Counted from the stretch's first letter, positions 20,278-35,303 are shown. The stretch is DNA of 64,000 bases from Daphnia carinata (GCF_022539665.2 NC_081331.1:7285534-7349533); one strand, 5' to 3'. The notes: generated by a model not told the origin, from the letters alone. A program made the numbers and translations.

Positions 20278-23200
20278 CTTGGCTTCGTGATGGTTGTTGG
20301 CGGTCGCGGTTATACTCCCAGCAGTTCTGTATTCTCTTCTTTTTTTTCTTCTTCTTCTTTCTTCTTAGTTCCTGACCCCCACCATGCCTTCACGTACCTC
20401 CCCAAGAAGGAATGTGTTTTTTTTTTTTCTTCTTTTTTTTTTCCGCAAAGACTCCCGCGCAGCCTAAAAAGACTCTCACACACAGTCATGTGCCCTTATG
20501 TTGTTCTTTTTTTTTCCCCCCATTTTCGTTCCTCGGCCGCTTGTTTTATTTTGGTTCACCACAGATGTCCACAAAGATTGACTCCCTTAGTCCCTTCGCG
20601 CATACTGGAGGAGAAATTAAAAAAAGAAGTAGAAGTCACTGGAACATGAAGGAAAGAACGAAAGAGACACAGACACATACACGAGAAAAGACGAGAGGGG
20701 GGAGGGGATGAAGAGCAAAAGACCAGCAAACCTTGTGGTTTTCCGTTATCCTCCACGAGGGGGGTTGGACGACATAAGAAATTGTCACGCGGACGCTCAG
20801 TTAAGGAATGTTTTTTTTTTTTTTCTTTTGTAGGGGGCCGTTTGGAACCAACTAAACGATGCATTGCGTTACCGCCGAATGTCTGCTTGCTTTTTACTTC
20901 CCCGTGTCTTTTCTTTTTTTTTTTTTTTGGAGGGGAAATAAAAAAACAGGGAGAAACGAGAAGTAAATCAGACTGATAGTTGGAATACATTTTTTGTGTA
21001 TGAGGTTTGGCTGCGTGCAACTGCGCACGCTTCGTCCATCACAAGCAAACTTGATTTCGTTCTTGTTGTCTGTGGCAGATCCGTAATGGCCGCGCAACGC
21101 GCTTCAAATTGAGGAAGGAAGTCCATCATTTAGTAGACGTGCGTTTATTTGACGGTCGCTTGTCTCTAGATGTAAAAAAAAAAAAATAAATAATAATCTA
21201 AATACACAGAGAGCAGTCAAACATTACGTATACACGATAGATACGGGTCCGCGAGGTGCCAGCACCTTACGTCAAACCGAAAAAACCAAAAATAATAATA
21301 ACAAAAAAGAAACGTGGAGAAGAACATTTCTCAACCTGCGGGTCAATGAGAATAACCATTCCGTGATAAGATGGAAGAAAGAGAGAGAGAGATGGACGAC
21401 CGGAAAAGGATGGAACGAGATATAATAATCTATTTGCGAGCGAGTGAGGGAGACCGAAACAAACAACGCACACAGAGTTACATATATATATATATATATA
21501 CATACATCATACATACAACAACAAAAAATACAGATAGAAGGAGAGAGTGAGAGAGAAAGAGAGAGAAAAAAAACGGAAAGTGGGGGAGAGGTTTGTTACG
21601 ACAACGTCATGTAGAAGTTTGGGAGTCAAAAAAAAAAAAAAAAAAAAAAGAAGGAGAATAAGAAGAAGAAGAAGAAAGACGGGAGGAGGACAACAAGAAA
21701 AAAAAAAAATAGATGGTTGCAGCACGGGACGAGACGCTGTCGACGCCCGTCTAGGAGAAGAAGGACGCTTCGCTTGGGCTCCATGTCAAAGGGTCATTAT
21801 GCAGCACGTGGGAGCATTTCCGGTGGCAAAGCCCAACGCCTATATCTCTCGGCCCCTGTCCCGTCTACCACGGCCCCCACTTTGGCTTCAGACCAGTCTT
21901 TTCTTTTTCCCGTTTCTTTTTTTTTTTTTTTTTTTTTTTTCTTTCCTAACATCCTCTTCTTCTTCTTCATCCTGCTTCGTCCTCCGGGAGGAAGAAGACG
22001 AAAAAAAAAGAAAAGGGAACGAGAGGAACAGAAAGAAAGACACACATAAAAAATCACGAAACCAACAGCTTTCCTCATCCGCTTCCCTACGTTTCAAATC
22101 CCAAATCTTCGTCCCCTTTTACATTCCGTCTCCAAGCGATTGTCTTTTTTTTTTTTTTTTTTTTTTACTCTGCGTTTCTGTTGTTGGTGTTCAAGCAAAA
22201 AAAAAAAAACAAACAAAACGTCTTCTGATCTGGCTGCGGGAAAATGGGCCTACTTATTTTAATTGAATGACGTCATGTCATTGAATCATCCGGTCTTTTG
22301 ATTTAACGAGCTATAACAAGCCGGTACAGCTGGTAGCTCGGTAACCGTTACAAAGCTCACACACAACGCGCCATTATGTCAATCTAATGACATTACAATT
22401 TAGGCCACACTGCGTTCGTATTTTATTCCCCCCCCCCCCTTCTCTATCGTCAAAAGGAACGAAGTCGACAAACTCCTTTCGCTTCGATACTTTGCCGAAT
22501 GCTACCGAAGTTACAATATACGCTTTTTAGGAATCAAATAATGATGTCCCATCTGCCATTCGTGTCAGACGCCATGTGAAACTTGTTAAGGTTCTTTCGA
22601 TGACTCCACGCCTTTGAAAGGCGCAATGTCTGTGCACGGCCAACGCTCGCTCGATCTACGAGATTTGATAGCGTGAAAACTCTCATTTGCCAAGGCAGAG
22701 TAAATAACTAGTTTACAGCCTAACTTGCGTTGTTTACTTCGTCCTGTATTTCTATTTTTAAACAAAATTCATTTCGGTAGTTGATCAGTCCAAGAAACGA
22801 TTTAATACGATCGTTGATCGTTTCCCTTCGGAATGATTGAAGCACAGTGAAATCCCATGTTCAAACGGGACTCTTGCTCCACGACTAACTGATAGAATAG
22901 CTCTATTTAATCATTCATTTTGTGTGTGATTGCTAGCCACGAGAGGACGAAGCGGTGTGCGTTCGGATTCAAATCGCAATAACAAAGACCGTGGTAAAAG
23001 CATATTATTAAACAGTTCACGGATATAATATAAATACAGGAATGAATATTATCCGAGGAGAAACAGAGTCCGGCTGTTTTGCCCGTGTCCCTTTTTATTT
23101 TTCCCGTTCTACATCCTTCGGCCGTATTTTCTATTTTCGTAGATGCGCGGGGGTGTTGAAATGAGAGGGAGAATAAGGGGCGAACGGGGCCGAATAGAGA

Positions 23201-23995
23201 AAACCGGGACAAAAAAGGGAAGAAGCTTCTGAAATAGATATAGAGCTGACCGTGCTGGTCTCCATGCCCGTTTTCAAACCGAAAGAAAGTCAAAGAGGAT
23301 GGAACGCTGTGTCAAGTTGAGTCCACGTCGACTGATGCCGTTTCGTTTCTTAGCGCACACGTGGACCCTCGGCAGCCCCATATAACTATTTTGTCCGCCT
23401 CTTTATTTCGACGTTCGAGTCACTTCCTACGCCCAGTCGTGCGCTGTTCAACTCCCGTTCACTTACAAAAGCCAGTCCAGCAAACGTCGCCCTCGCCCAA
23501 AGTCTTTTCATTTTATTATTATTATTTTTTTTTTTTAACGGATCTTGGCCGATGGCACTCGAAATACTCGAGGAGGATTGAAATGTTATAGAGGCCCAAT
23601 CTTGTTGAAACAGCAAAACGGGATGACAAACTGGAAATGTTGTGGAGACGAAGGAAATGCTGGGCGCGGATAATCCACAACAAGAAATGACCAGGCGATT
23701 TTGATTCTCGTTTCGACTGTCTCTTTTTTGGGCAAGATCCTGGTCATTGGTCGTGTTGAATAACTACGTAACTCACCGTATATGGCAAAATCCTTTATAT
23801 GTTTGTGAAAGAATTGAGGGAAAAAAAAAAAAAAAATGGACCCTACCTCAATTGGGACCTTGTATTCAAACCGGGCACTGGCAGTTTGGATACAACGTTA
23901 AACGTAAAGTTACACCAACTGCTTTTTAATTGAAAGAAAAAAAAAAAAAAAAAAAAAAAATAGGACGTCGGAGCATTTTCTCCACGTACCGTACT

Positions 23996-24017
23996 CACAC
24001 ACACACACACACACACA
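23996..24017. repeat. (CA)n microsatellite
   Basis: Perfect CA repeat of about 22 bp. Confidence 0.9.
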
Positions 24018-24284
24018 AAAAAGAAAATTATAAGAGAACCTTTTATCCCGTCCCTGATTGAAAAGAACTTTGAAAATTTGTTTTTGAAAAGAAATCCATT
24101 TTTTTTTTCTTTCTCCATTGCCTTGCTTTTTTTCATTGAAATGTGTGTATCGGAACTCGTTCTTCCATTCGGTCACACAAGAGTATCTTTATGTAGTTTT
24201 TTAAAAAAAAAAGTCACCCCCTCTCTGGCCTCTATTACCTTACTGTGTTTTCCTGCTATACCCTTCAACAAAAAAATCGGCTCT

Positions 24285-24305
24285 TGTGTGTGTGTGTGTG
24301 TGTGT
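24285..24305. repeat. (GT)n microsatellite
   Basis: Perfect GT repeat of about 21 bp. Confidence 0.9.
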
Positions 24306-26070
24306 ACTTAACAAAAAAAGGATAATGAAGTAAAAAAAAAATAAAAAAAAATATGTCTGGATACAAAGGGAAAAAGGCTGGATAGCGCATTGAAGAACAG
24401 ATCGTCCATTTAATGCGGCTTTTTGTGTGTGTGACCACCGAAGAGTTTCAGAGACGTCCGTCAGTCAGGGAGATGGATAGCGAGAAAAAAAAAAATAATT
24501 TTTTTTTTTTTTTTTTTAAACCCATCAGATCTTGATCCCTTTTTTTTTTTTCAATCCCTCCCATCTATTTTATAAAGAAAAAGAAAAAAAAAAATGCTAT
24601 TATCGGTGTGGGGTTGCACCGTTGCTGTGTCGAGTTCTCCGATCAAATAGGGGGGGAATTTTGACGCAACTCTTTGCGTTGTAATAGGGGAAGAAAAAAA
24701 AATCAATTTTTTTTTTCTTCTTCTCTTCGAAGGTGATGGACAATAGAAACTCTTTTTTATTTTTTTTTTTACCTCCTTTCATCCCTTCTACCCAGTGAAT
24801 GCGCGTGACTGTTTCCCAGGCCTTTTTTTTTTTATTTTTAAACATAAGAGATATTATATATCTTCACTAGTACACTACCGTGCTATTTCGGAATCCGCGG
24901 AAGGGGAGTATGTGTACTGGATAAAAAAAAAAAAAAACAAAAAAAAAACGTGAGGGTAAAAAGAATAAAAAGAAAAGAAAAGGGTGCAGATCCGTTTTTG
25001 TTCGAAAGGTTCCCTTGATCGGCGTATAAACCAAAGAGTTTAGAAAACCTTTGGTGCATGTGCGTGTGACAAGGTAGGTCTACTGCCTGTGTGTTATTGT
25101 GCCGACATGAGCCTCTGAATTGAAGATGACCATAAGAGGACTCTCTATTTTTTTTTTTGGGGGGGGGGGGGGAGGGGGTTGTTAGGGGAAACTGGGGGTT
25201 CCCGAGGACTCCACCCCGGTATTTTGTTGTTGTTCGTTGCATTCTGACAGGCGAAGAATTCTTTCAGACAACCCCCTTCTACACTGAATGTTCCGACATT
25301 TTCTTGTTGCGTCACACAAGTTTTTCTCCCAGGTTTTTTTTTTTTTCCAAAAATTTTTTTCCCCCCTTATTTCTTTTTTTTTTTTTTTCCGATCATCGAA
25401 AAAGGAGAAAGGATCGGATTATATCGAAACATTCCCAAATCCAAAAGTCCACCTGGTACACGTAGCCCTATTTTTTTTAGTTCAACAGATTCTCTATTCT
25501 TTCCTCTCTTTTTTTTTTTTTTTTCATTTCAAACTTCATTCATTCTTTTCTTCTTCTTATCTTTCACTTTTTTTTTTCCCTCCAATCTTCCATATTTTTT
25601 TATTTTTTTTTCTCCAAACTATTATTTGAAAGTGTGTTGCGTCATGCAATCACAAAATAAAACGTATATACACAACACGCCCCGCCAAAGAGCGCCCCTC
25701 AATGGACGGGGATTTTAGATTATCTTTCGATTTCAGGTTGAGATCGAGTGTATTGCGACTGGAAAAAAAAAAAAAAAAAAAAAATCCCCATCGTGGCGGT
25801 GGTCATCTCGATAACGGCATTTGCTCTTTCTTCAGCTTTCCCTAACATTCCGCCTTTCTTTTCTTTTTTTTTTTTTTTCACCAACTTCTTAAGCGGCCAT
25901 TTTTTATTCGACGCCTACGATTGTGTAGCGATTAGGATTTTTTTTTTTCTACATGGGTGTTACGTATAGAGGCATGGAACGAAGGGCCGGAAGTGGCCAA
26001 AACTACTCTGTTAGAAACGCGTCAATTTAAAACTTTGTGGATGTTTTTCCCCGGCTAAAAATTGCATGAT

Positions 26071-29000
26071 TTAAAATCGAATAAAAAAACGTAGCGCTAT
26101 CCCATTAAAGGGTAGTGTATCGGCATGTGTATTTCTAGCGGTGTACGTGGCAAAAGCAAAAGGAGAGGGAAAGAAACGCGGATGTTGGCGACCTGGAGAT
26201 CGTGATTTACGGAAGCTCATTACAAGAATTGGAAGAGCGAACGGCCATGGCAGTTGGGTTGGTGCAAAGACGAGCGGACGAACGGAGGAAGGCGAGCATG
26301 AAGTCGAACCGACTTCTAAAGGGGAACAGCAAACCAGAGGAGCCCACTGACAATTTACGACCACCAAATGGGCAGAAGACGCACACAAAAAAGCGATGAC
26401 TTTTCGGCTAGTAGTTCATCCTCCCCTTTTCAGATTTTTTTTTTTTTTTTTTTTTTTTACAAGATTTTTGCTCAATTTCTTTTAAAAATCTTGGTTTGAT
26501 AAGTTGCTCAAACAGTTGGGAAAGAAGATCATTATTTTGCTAATTGATTTATTCGCTCGACTATAACACACGTGGAGCCTAATTGGACGGGTTGTTGGCC
26601 GATGTTTTCATCTCGTTCCCAAAACTGAAATGTTGGCTATTTGGCGCTATAAATCTAACCGACTGACAAATCGCTAGTTCGGCCACTAATTGAGAGATAA
26701 CACGTCCCAATAAAAGCTTTAAAAAAAAAAAAATCTGACAGCACCACAGTTCCTGCACGTCCAGCATGCGAAATTGCCCTGACGTGGCCATTGAAAACTG
26801 TTTGCCGATGTGTTCCAGTCATTTGTCTTCTATTGTTTGCCATGCTCCCCTTTCTCGGCCGATCATTCTTGCCATTTACATTAGACTATACAAAATACAT
26901 AACAAAGAGCAGTTGTAAGAACTCTGTGTAAACTTAACTGACCGTACAACAATGCCAAACACACACCACACCCATGTCAGAGCTTGACATTGATCATTGC
27001 AAATCGGAAACGGAGGTGAGACATTGCGGGGGAGTCAAGACCGATTGGCCGCGGTATTTATAAAAAAAAAAAAAAGACAAACGTTGGGTTGAGGAAGAGA
27101 AAAGAAAAAAGAAAAAGCTCCACCCCCTTACAAAAACTGTCGTTAAAGTTGGGTCATTTTTTATTGTCTGTTATACGCCGGACAATGTCCCACCTCCAAA
27201 TGTCAGGGTTATGGCATGGTTGTCTCAATTTGCTTACTGTCCGACGTCATGTCGGACGCCCTTCGCTTTTTCATGCACCCGATTTCCCTCCCTCTCTCTC
27301 TCTTTCTCTCTCTCTCTGTCTCCCTCCCCCTTTTTGTACAAGTAACGACATACGCCATAATCGTTTCCACGTTCAACTGGTGAATTTTTTTTTTATCACT
27401 CCTCTTTTGTTTCTTTTTTTTTTCCTTATTTTCTTGTCAGATTTTTTTTTTTTTTTTACTTTCCGTTTCAAAAAAAAAAAAGTTTCAATAAAACATGAGG
27501 CCAGTGAATAAGAAAAAAAAAGAGGAAAAATTTAAAAAAAAAGAAGGGTTGAAATAAGAAGAATTCATTGAGAAGATTTTGTGTGTGTGTGTGTGTTGTT
27601 GTGTTCATTATTGTTATCCAGCCGTCCGATTTCCCGTAACGTGTGCATTCAGTCTCCCTCAATTGCATGAATGGGGGGGGGCTGCATGTGCAAGTAGGTC
27701 TACATTCGAGCCTTTATGTTAGCCTTTATATCAAAGGGTATCCAACGTATTTTTTTTCTTTCTTGGGAAGCAGTCGAAAGGGTAGGCCAAAACCAAATAT
27801 ACGTAACGAAACTCAATGAAAATAGCCCTTTTTTTTTTTTTGCCCTCGATATAGAGCGTCCCCTCATCATCATCCACCGAAAAACTGAAACTTCTTCCAG
27901 CCGCCTCTATTTTTTTTTTTTTTTTTTTTTTTTTGCATTCTATTGAGGCCGAGGGACACGGTCCTGTTCTCCGTTCCCATCGACCGGTTGTTTTGTTGTC
28001 CGCTTTAATAGCTCAAAAAAAAAAAACAAAAAAAAAAGCTAGTTCTACTCGACATTATATTCCACTCTCGTTTTTTCATTTCTTCCCTTTTTTTTTTAAA
28101 TCATCTCTTCACTCTCTTTGAATCCATTTGGCTTTGGGAGCCTGATCATTCGTCTGGACGTTTTGTTTTATTTAAATTACATTTTCCCTCTTTTTGAACG
28201 TCTGGCCCTTTTTTAAAGTTGTATATCTATTTCGTCACTCTATCGGACGTGAGAGATGACGGCTAGTCTGTTCTCAAGCTTTCGTTGCATTATGCAGCAG
28301 GGAAACAATAGGCAAAAAAAAAAAAGAATAAAAATGAAGAAAACATTGTCGACTTAAAAAGCGTTTCTCGGCCCGTATCGTCGCCACAAAGGCCATAGAA
28401 AAATCATTTTAAATTCTCTTAATTGAGCAACAAAAAAAAAAAAATAAAGAAAAGACACTGTGACGTCATTGTCCTTGTTGGCCGTTTGCTTACCATTGAA
28501 ATGTCGATAGTTTGAATTCACGGTCGAAGGGAGCGGTTTCGCCAGCGTCGACTGCGTCCAAATCGGCCATTATATCAAACATCCCGAGTCTTTTGCTCAC
28601 TCCTTACTTTTTATTATGACAATTTCTTCTTCTTTTTTTTTTTTTCCTTTTATTTTATTATTTCAACAGGAATCCATTAAAAGACGTAAAGTGGAGGTCA
28701 TCTGCCTCATTTTTTTTTTTTTTTTTTTTTTTTACGGGTTTTTAGTTCTTTTGGCCTTTTAGAAAAAAAAAAAAAAAAAAAAAAGAAGTTTTGGTATATT
28801 TTGGGCGCCGGTGCTGGGGGGCTGTTTCTGGTGACGCCAGCGAACGTGAATATCCTATAGAAAACTCGAGGATAGAAGCGAATGGGAGGGGGAGTTGTGG
28901 TCGGCCTCCCGCGGAGGAGATGGTCATCCACTTGTCAGCCTTCTGTCTTATCCGCCTTCACTCCCCCGGTCTTCTCTAAAAGAGAGTGAGTGAGCAAGAG

Positions 29001-29692
29001 AGAGAGAGAGAGGCCATCCTGAGGACTTTAACCGCACAAAAACAAGGAGAGAAAGAGAAAAAAACAAAAAACAAAAAAAAAAACAAAGCCGTGAAATTTG
29101 AAACCCTCGTTCTAGACACCGGTTACGAAGACGGGCGGCGGGAGGGGTAGACGGACCAAAAGACACAAAAAGAAACAAATCTCCAGTCCTCTGATTTTTT
29201 TTTTTTATTATTTCAAAAATTACACGAAGAAAAAAAAAAGCTCTAAATAATTTTTAATCTGTGATCGAGCCGGAGGTTATTATTATTTATCTAATTTTTG
29301 CACCGGACGGCTTATCATCGTCATAGCTTTTTTGCTACAATGGTAGTTCAGTCTTGCAAGACTAATCGCTTTAAACAAAATGCCTACAACGGTAGAATTG
29401 AAAAAAAAAAAAAATAATAAATAAACAAAGAAAGAAATGGGCCCGGATGGTCGTGTATTGCTGCCGATATCGAAGCCATCGACACCCCCCGAGTGTCGAG
29501 ATCGATCAACTCAGCTCGTCGTGTTTTTTTTTTTTTTTTTTTTTTTTTCTTTACCCGTTTTTTCGGTGCGGGTGGCTCCGTGACTGCATTTCAATTGAAG
29601 AATTTTATTTTCTTCTTTTTTTGTTTCCGGAAGAGAAACGCCATTATTTATGCGCCAACCAATACACATTTTATTCATTTCTTTTGTTTGTT

Positions 29693-29728
<36 letters not shown>

Positions 29729-31999
29729 TTCTGCCTTTTCTTTTTCTTTCTCAGTTTCATTTGTCCCCTTTCGAAAAGAGGCGTATTAAAGAATAGCGTC
29801 ACCAGCATTCTACATCATTTCTAATTAGATTTACGGGTGGGTTTATATTACGATCGCATCGAAACGCTGGAAATTAATTTTTTTTTTTTTCATATTAGTT
29901 TATTGGGGCTACATTATGTGCCGTTATGTTTTTGCCTGGTGTTATGCTCGGTTGTGTCACGGCATTTGGTTGGGCGAACACGCGTCAACGGCTGCGCCAG
30001 CAAATGGTCTCTTGCCTAATTATTTAGGCTTAGTATATTCATTTACGACTGCGATAGAAGTAGCCTGTCCGTAGCCATTATTTATTTTTTGTTTTGTTTT
30101 ATATCCCAGCTTCTTAAGAGAACCGTTGATTTCCATGCCATCCGTCTTTTTTTTTTTTCTCTCTTCTTTTTTGGCCGATGGCCCGGCCTCAATCCCTCTG
30201 CTTTGTGGACTCGGCGCTCCTATTTCCACCATTCCCCTCCCTCCACCCATACTGCCATTTTTTCTATATTCAGCAGCACAACATGAAGAGTGGACCCCTC
30301 CAAGAAAAAAAAGAAGAAGGGAGATCCGAAAAGCAAAAACACACATATAGATGTTACACATTTACATATATATATAATATCCCAATCCATTACGCTAGTC
30401 TGTCCAGTAGCCAACTGTCTCCGGAAGGGCTCCATAATCCTCTTCTTGGACCCCCTCTATTTTTCTTATTCTTATTATTATTTTTTTTTTTAGTCTCTCC
30501 ATCTACACTGAGAGTGTATAGTCTAGTTCCATCCGCCCTTCTTTGGCCCATGTACATGCCTCCCTCATTCTTTTCGCTCATTGCATGATGCAATAAAAGG
30601 AGTTCAAAAAAAAAAAAGAGAGAGAGAGTAAAAAAAAAAAAAAAAAAGACCCGTTTTGCTAAAGCTTTTAGCAATTGCGTAACCTAACCGTTGAATTGTC
30701 CAGGTGAATCGCTAGAGTCGAACAGATAATGTAGCGATGCCTGACTGAACAGAGAGGCTACAGCTCGTATTTGTTATTGCGGATCAGTATAGGGTGAAGT
30801 CGGCTGCAGAGCATCCCCAACACAGGCTATAATGCTTAAGCCATTCCAGTTTCTTCTTCTTTTTTTTTTTTTTTTTGCAAAGCATTCGATGGCCTCTCTG
30901 CGGAGGTCGAATGGTAGATCTATAACATATCCATGTGTTGGTCGAGTCGAACTCGGTCTCTCTCTCTTTCTATTTTTTTTTTTCTGGCTCTCTTGCTGTT
31001 TCTTTCTCTCTTTGGGGGGGGGTGGGGGGTTATGGAAGAATGCATCATACGCGGTCATCACTCATCGCTGGTCCCTACTGACACAAGGGTCACACACAGT
31101 ACTAGTAACCGAGCCAGTCTCCCATAGAGGCGAAATGCAAGGCAATATTCATACAGCCAACACAAAAACGAAAGAAGAAGAAGAAAAAAAAAAATCGAGG
31201 GATCCTCGTCTATTGTTTGCGGGAAGAAGGACGAAAAAAAAAAAAAAAAAAGAGAGAAACGACAACAACAAAAAAAAAAAAAAAAATACATGATCGGGAA
31301 AAGAGAGCCTTATAGGAACTACGTGGTACAACATGATGGACAAAATGAAAAACGAAAAAAAAAAAAAAGGAAATATCGTTATTCAGGAAACCCCGGGGAA
31401 GAAAAATCCCAGTCACAATAACTATAAGCTTAACGTTTCCTTGACGGCCGAATCGGACGTCATTTTTGCGGCATGAAAAGGTTTGACGACGACGTCATTT
31501 GTATTTCCTATCATTCAGAGAACGAGGCGAATATTGATGCGTTACATCGTTTTTTTTTTTTTTTTTTTCAATTTTAGCTCATTCATTTGATTGTGAATAT
31601 TTCTGTTATCTTAACGGCCGGGCTCGTCTGCCCAACTATGTGTGTGTGTGTCTTAAAAAAAAAAAAAAATAATAATTTTGTTTGCATTGTTGATTGTGAT
31701 GGTTTATTGCTCGCACTTGCGCCGATGTACCGTACGATGACCACACTCTTGGTTGACATATTCCAGGAGGCAATACGGCACAGCTGCAGAGTGCCGCTAA
31801 ACAACGGTACTCTTTTATTAATGGCTATATGGGTGTTTGTATGCGAGCGACTCAAAATGAGGGCTGCACAATGCAGTAGCTAGTGCAACACCAGCTTTTC
31901 AGAGCACTAAAAGGTGCGTACATAATCTGAATGGGACTCTTGACTTTTCGGCTCGTCTTTCCACACCGCTATGATTCAGCCATGATGTCACTGTCCGTA
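26071..31999. other. Gene-poor region with the longest T runs
   Basis: No gene recognised. T24 at 26435-26458, CT-rich tract at 27291-27330, (GT)n at 27581-27597, T24 at 28710-28733, GA-rich tract at 28982-29012, T25 at 29524-29548 and T32 at 29694-29725 (longest in the window). Minus-strand frame 26071-26388 has a mixed composition but no family or splice support. Confidence 0.6.
29694..29725. repeat. T32 homopolymer
   Basis: Thirty-two consecutive T residues, longest homopolymer of the window. Confidence 0.95.
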
Positions 32000-34900
32000 T
32001 GACGGGTCACACACAAATTATACTGCAGTCAGGCAGTGGTCTCCTCATTTTCTTCGTTATGTCATTCTTATTTTTGTTTGTTGTCATCTACCTATTGCTC
32101 CCCACCCCCCTCGTTCTCATCCTCACCCTTCTTTTACGTGTTGCTGTGTCCAGTTTTTGTGCGCAGTTTTACAGCGGGCTGTACACCACCCCCCACCCTT
32201 CACTATAGATGGGAAAAAGGAGAACTCGAGTTGAGGGAACTGGCGGTTCGCCCAGTTGCCCTCTACTTAATTTCTTGTTGTCTGTTGGTCGTGCAATTAT
32301 ATATAAAGAAGGGAGGACAAACATAATGTTGAGATAAGTGGAGCTGCAACAGCCGCTACGGCGGCCTCTCTCTCAGCTCATGGAGCATCATTTGCTGACG
32401 GGGAGGTCTTCATGACTGGAACACACCTGAAGTTAGACGATTGTTCAGAAAGGCAAAAGAAAAAAAAAAAAAATACAACGGTAACGGCAAATAAAGACGA
32501 GCTCTTTTTAAACACATTATCGAAGAAGAGTAACAAAGAGGAAAAGAAAAATATGAAAAAGATACTCAATTACCGATTAACGTTCATCATATCGTCGGCG
32601 CTGCTCTTTGTTCTCGTCAACTGACTAGTCCACTTTGTGTTTGAGTTGACCCCCGAAGCGGCAATTTCGAAAGTGAATGTTACAAAAGAATTTTTTTTTT
32701 TCTTCTCCCTCTTCACTTCATGGAAGGGGAAAAAAAAAATTGAGGGAGGGGGGGGGGGGGGTTGAGTAAAGATTGAAAGTAAACTTCCAACAGACGTAAA
32801 GCAGTACGGTAATAGAATTTTTGAGGGAAGGACTTTGGCTGCCGGCCTCCGGTCAAGCTCAACTTCTTTTCTTGAGCTTATGGTGCTGAAGTTATGTGCA
32901 TAAGCGCAGCTATGCCGTCTGCTCTTCAATCTCGCCTCGTTTTTTTTTTTTTTTTCTTCTTTGGCCGGATTCCTTTAGCCGTCCGACTTTTATTAACTCC
33001 CCCACGCCCAATTCGTGTCTACTTGGCTCCTTTCATCTCTTCCGCCCTCGCAAGCTTTTTTTTTTTCTATTGCATAACTTGATGAAAATTCAAAACGGAA
33101 ATTTCTCCGTCGATAGCGAAATTTGCCGCCATTTTTCTAAACACACCATAAGCATGTATATATATATATACAGTATATATTATTCAATAGTTATGGACGG
33201 TTATCAGAAAGGTTAGACCTGAAAGGAGCTGCAGCGTAGGTAAAAAACCTGAACTGGAATTGCAATTCGATGAACTTTTGTGTTATATAGCGCCCTGTTG
33301 AGAACGCTCGCACGCCCTTTTCTTCTTTCTATTTTAACAGCGAGCTGTGAAAAACAAAACTAAAAGTTGAAAGGTTCTGAAAAAAACAAAAACGAGGTAA
33401 ACAATCATAAAAATAAGGAAAGCCCTTTCACACGCCCCGATTGTTTCGAGATGGCGAGTAACGTTCCAACCGGAGCCTCTTGGTCTTCTGCCTCTATACT
33501 TTCATGCCGCTCGAAAACAAAAACCTCACACTGAAAAAAAAAAGAAAAAAGAAAATCCATTGGCGAAAACCGCAGTGACCTGACTCGAAAAAAAAAAAAA
33601 AATGTCCCGACCGATGGGAAGCGAAAAACAGAAATGCACGACAGACAACTCCTTCCTACCTCTTTTCATTTCATCCTGCGGACTTTTTTTTTTTTACGAT
33701 TGCAAAGGTGCGCACGTTAACCTACTTTGATCCGGCGGCCGGATGACGATAAGTCTCACCGACCACACGACTATAAAAGAATAGGAAAAAAAAAAAAAAA
33801 GAGAATCGTTTCGCCGGATGATGGATACCCATGACCGCGTTTCTAGAGCGATGTGATGAGCTGCTACACGGTCGTTTCGCCAGGCCAAGGTAGCCGCTTC
33901 TTCCTCTTTTTTTTTTCTACATTTTATAGCGAGAGGGAGAGAGAGAGAGCGTGAGAGAGTCATGGCTAGGGTTGTCTGTCGAAGGTAGATTGAATCGTTG
34001 CATTTTGCCTCGTCAAAGATTCACGTTAAAAAGCAATTGGGATCGAAATAATGTTACTCTTGGCCTTTCATGACTTCTCGTTGACGAATAGGGTGACCGG
34101 TTTTTTCTTTTTCTTTTTTTTTTTTTTTGTACTTTTATTCTCCCATGCTCTTTTGCATGGCATTTTCTGTTTTCCTTTTACCTCCGTGTTTTGACATTGC
34201 CCCGGTGCGCCCAGCGAAATATCCATTAAAGATGAGCTGGGAAAGAACAATCAATCATATCGACCACAAACCATATGCGAGATTTCTCTCGTTTTGGTTC
34301 TCTATCTTCTCATTTCTCTTCCAGTGCCTATCCATTTTTTTTTTCCGCGTTTTTTTTTTTTTTTTTTTTTTTTTTCGATTCAATGCCACTTGGAAATCGA
34401 CCGAAGGACGGCAGTCAATTCGGCACGATTCGATTTGTTTTACTATTGCGCGTTTTATTGAGCGCATCAGGGTCATCCGCGTGGGTTTCGTTCTTTTCCC
34501 ACATTTCTTCTCCTCTTCCCCTGTCCAGATGAATAGAGTTTTGTTTCTGGTCCTTCAAACAATCGGCTTCTTGCTCTATACACTCGCTTAAATGTGACTA
34601 TAGTCTCTTGATTATGAAAACGACGATCGAAGAGTGAAATGGATTCGATGCAAATGAGGGCCCAACGTGATGGATGCCGTCTCCGTTTCTCCCATTGTTA
34701 TTCTCTTATTTATTTATTTTTCCTTCCAATGTTTCTTTCCAAACAATCCAAACCTTCGCATTTTTTTCAGGGAGAGATGGGGATTATGAGAAACGCAGGC
34801 CATCAGAGGGAAGAATTGAAAACAAAGAAGAAACGCATGTGAAGATGTCCGCTGTCTACAGATGTTGCATCATGTGAACTGTGGTGTCTTCGGTGCTTTC

Positions 34901-35303
34901 AATAATAGTGGAATTCGACCATCCTCCATCTTTCCGAGAGGTTTCATTTGACTGTTAACCCACACGATGAATACGTAGAATGTCGGTCCGGCTGCCTTGA
35001 TTATCTGCGGAGGAATGCAGCCGCGGGAATCTATTAGCATAGTTGGTTTCAACGTTCGAACACGACCGACTGTTGTATAATTTAAGTGGCAGTCGCGCCA
35101 TCTTCTACAAGCTGTTTGGATATTTTTTTTTTTTTTTTTTAAGCGTTAATACTCATTTCTACCGGTAGCGTAGACAAGCAATTTGTCCGGACTTTTATTT
35201 CCTCTGTCCTCGCCCTTCATTTTCTGTGCCTTCATTTTTCCTCGTCTCTCTCCATTTGTTTTTTGTTTTTGTTTTTCTATGACTTGTCATCGTTTACCAA
35301 AGT

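Larger units (their letters stand above)
20000..26070. other. Gene-poor region, strongest concentration of compositional extremes
   Basis: No gene recognised. Contains the C/T-A/G foldback at 20211-20259, (TA)n at 21482-21500, polypurine stretches around 21535-21591 and 21628-21711 followed by a mostly pyrimidine stretch at 21899-21980 (A22 at 21628-21649, T24 at 21917-21940), (CA)n at 23996-24017, (GT)n at 24285-24305, and an abrupt T11-to-G14 junction at 25148-25172. Confidence 0.6.
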
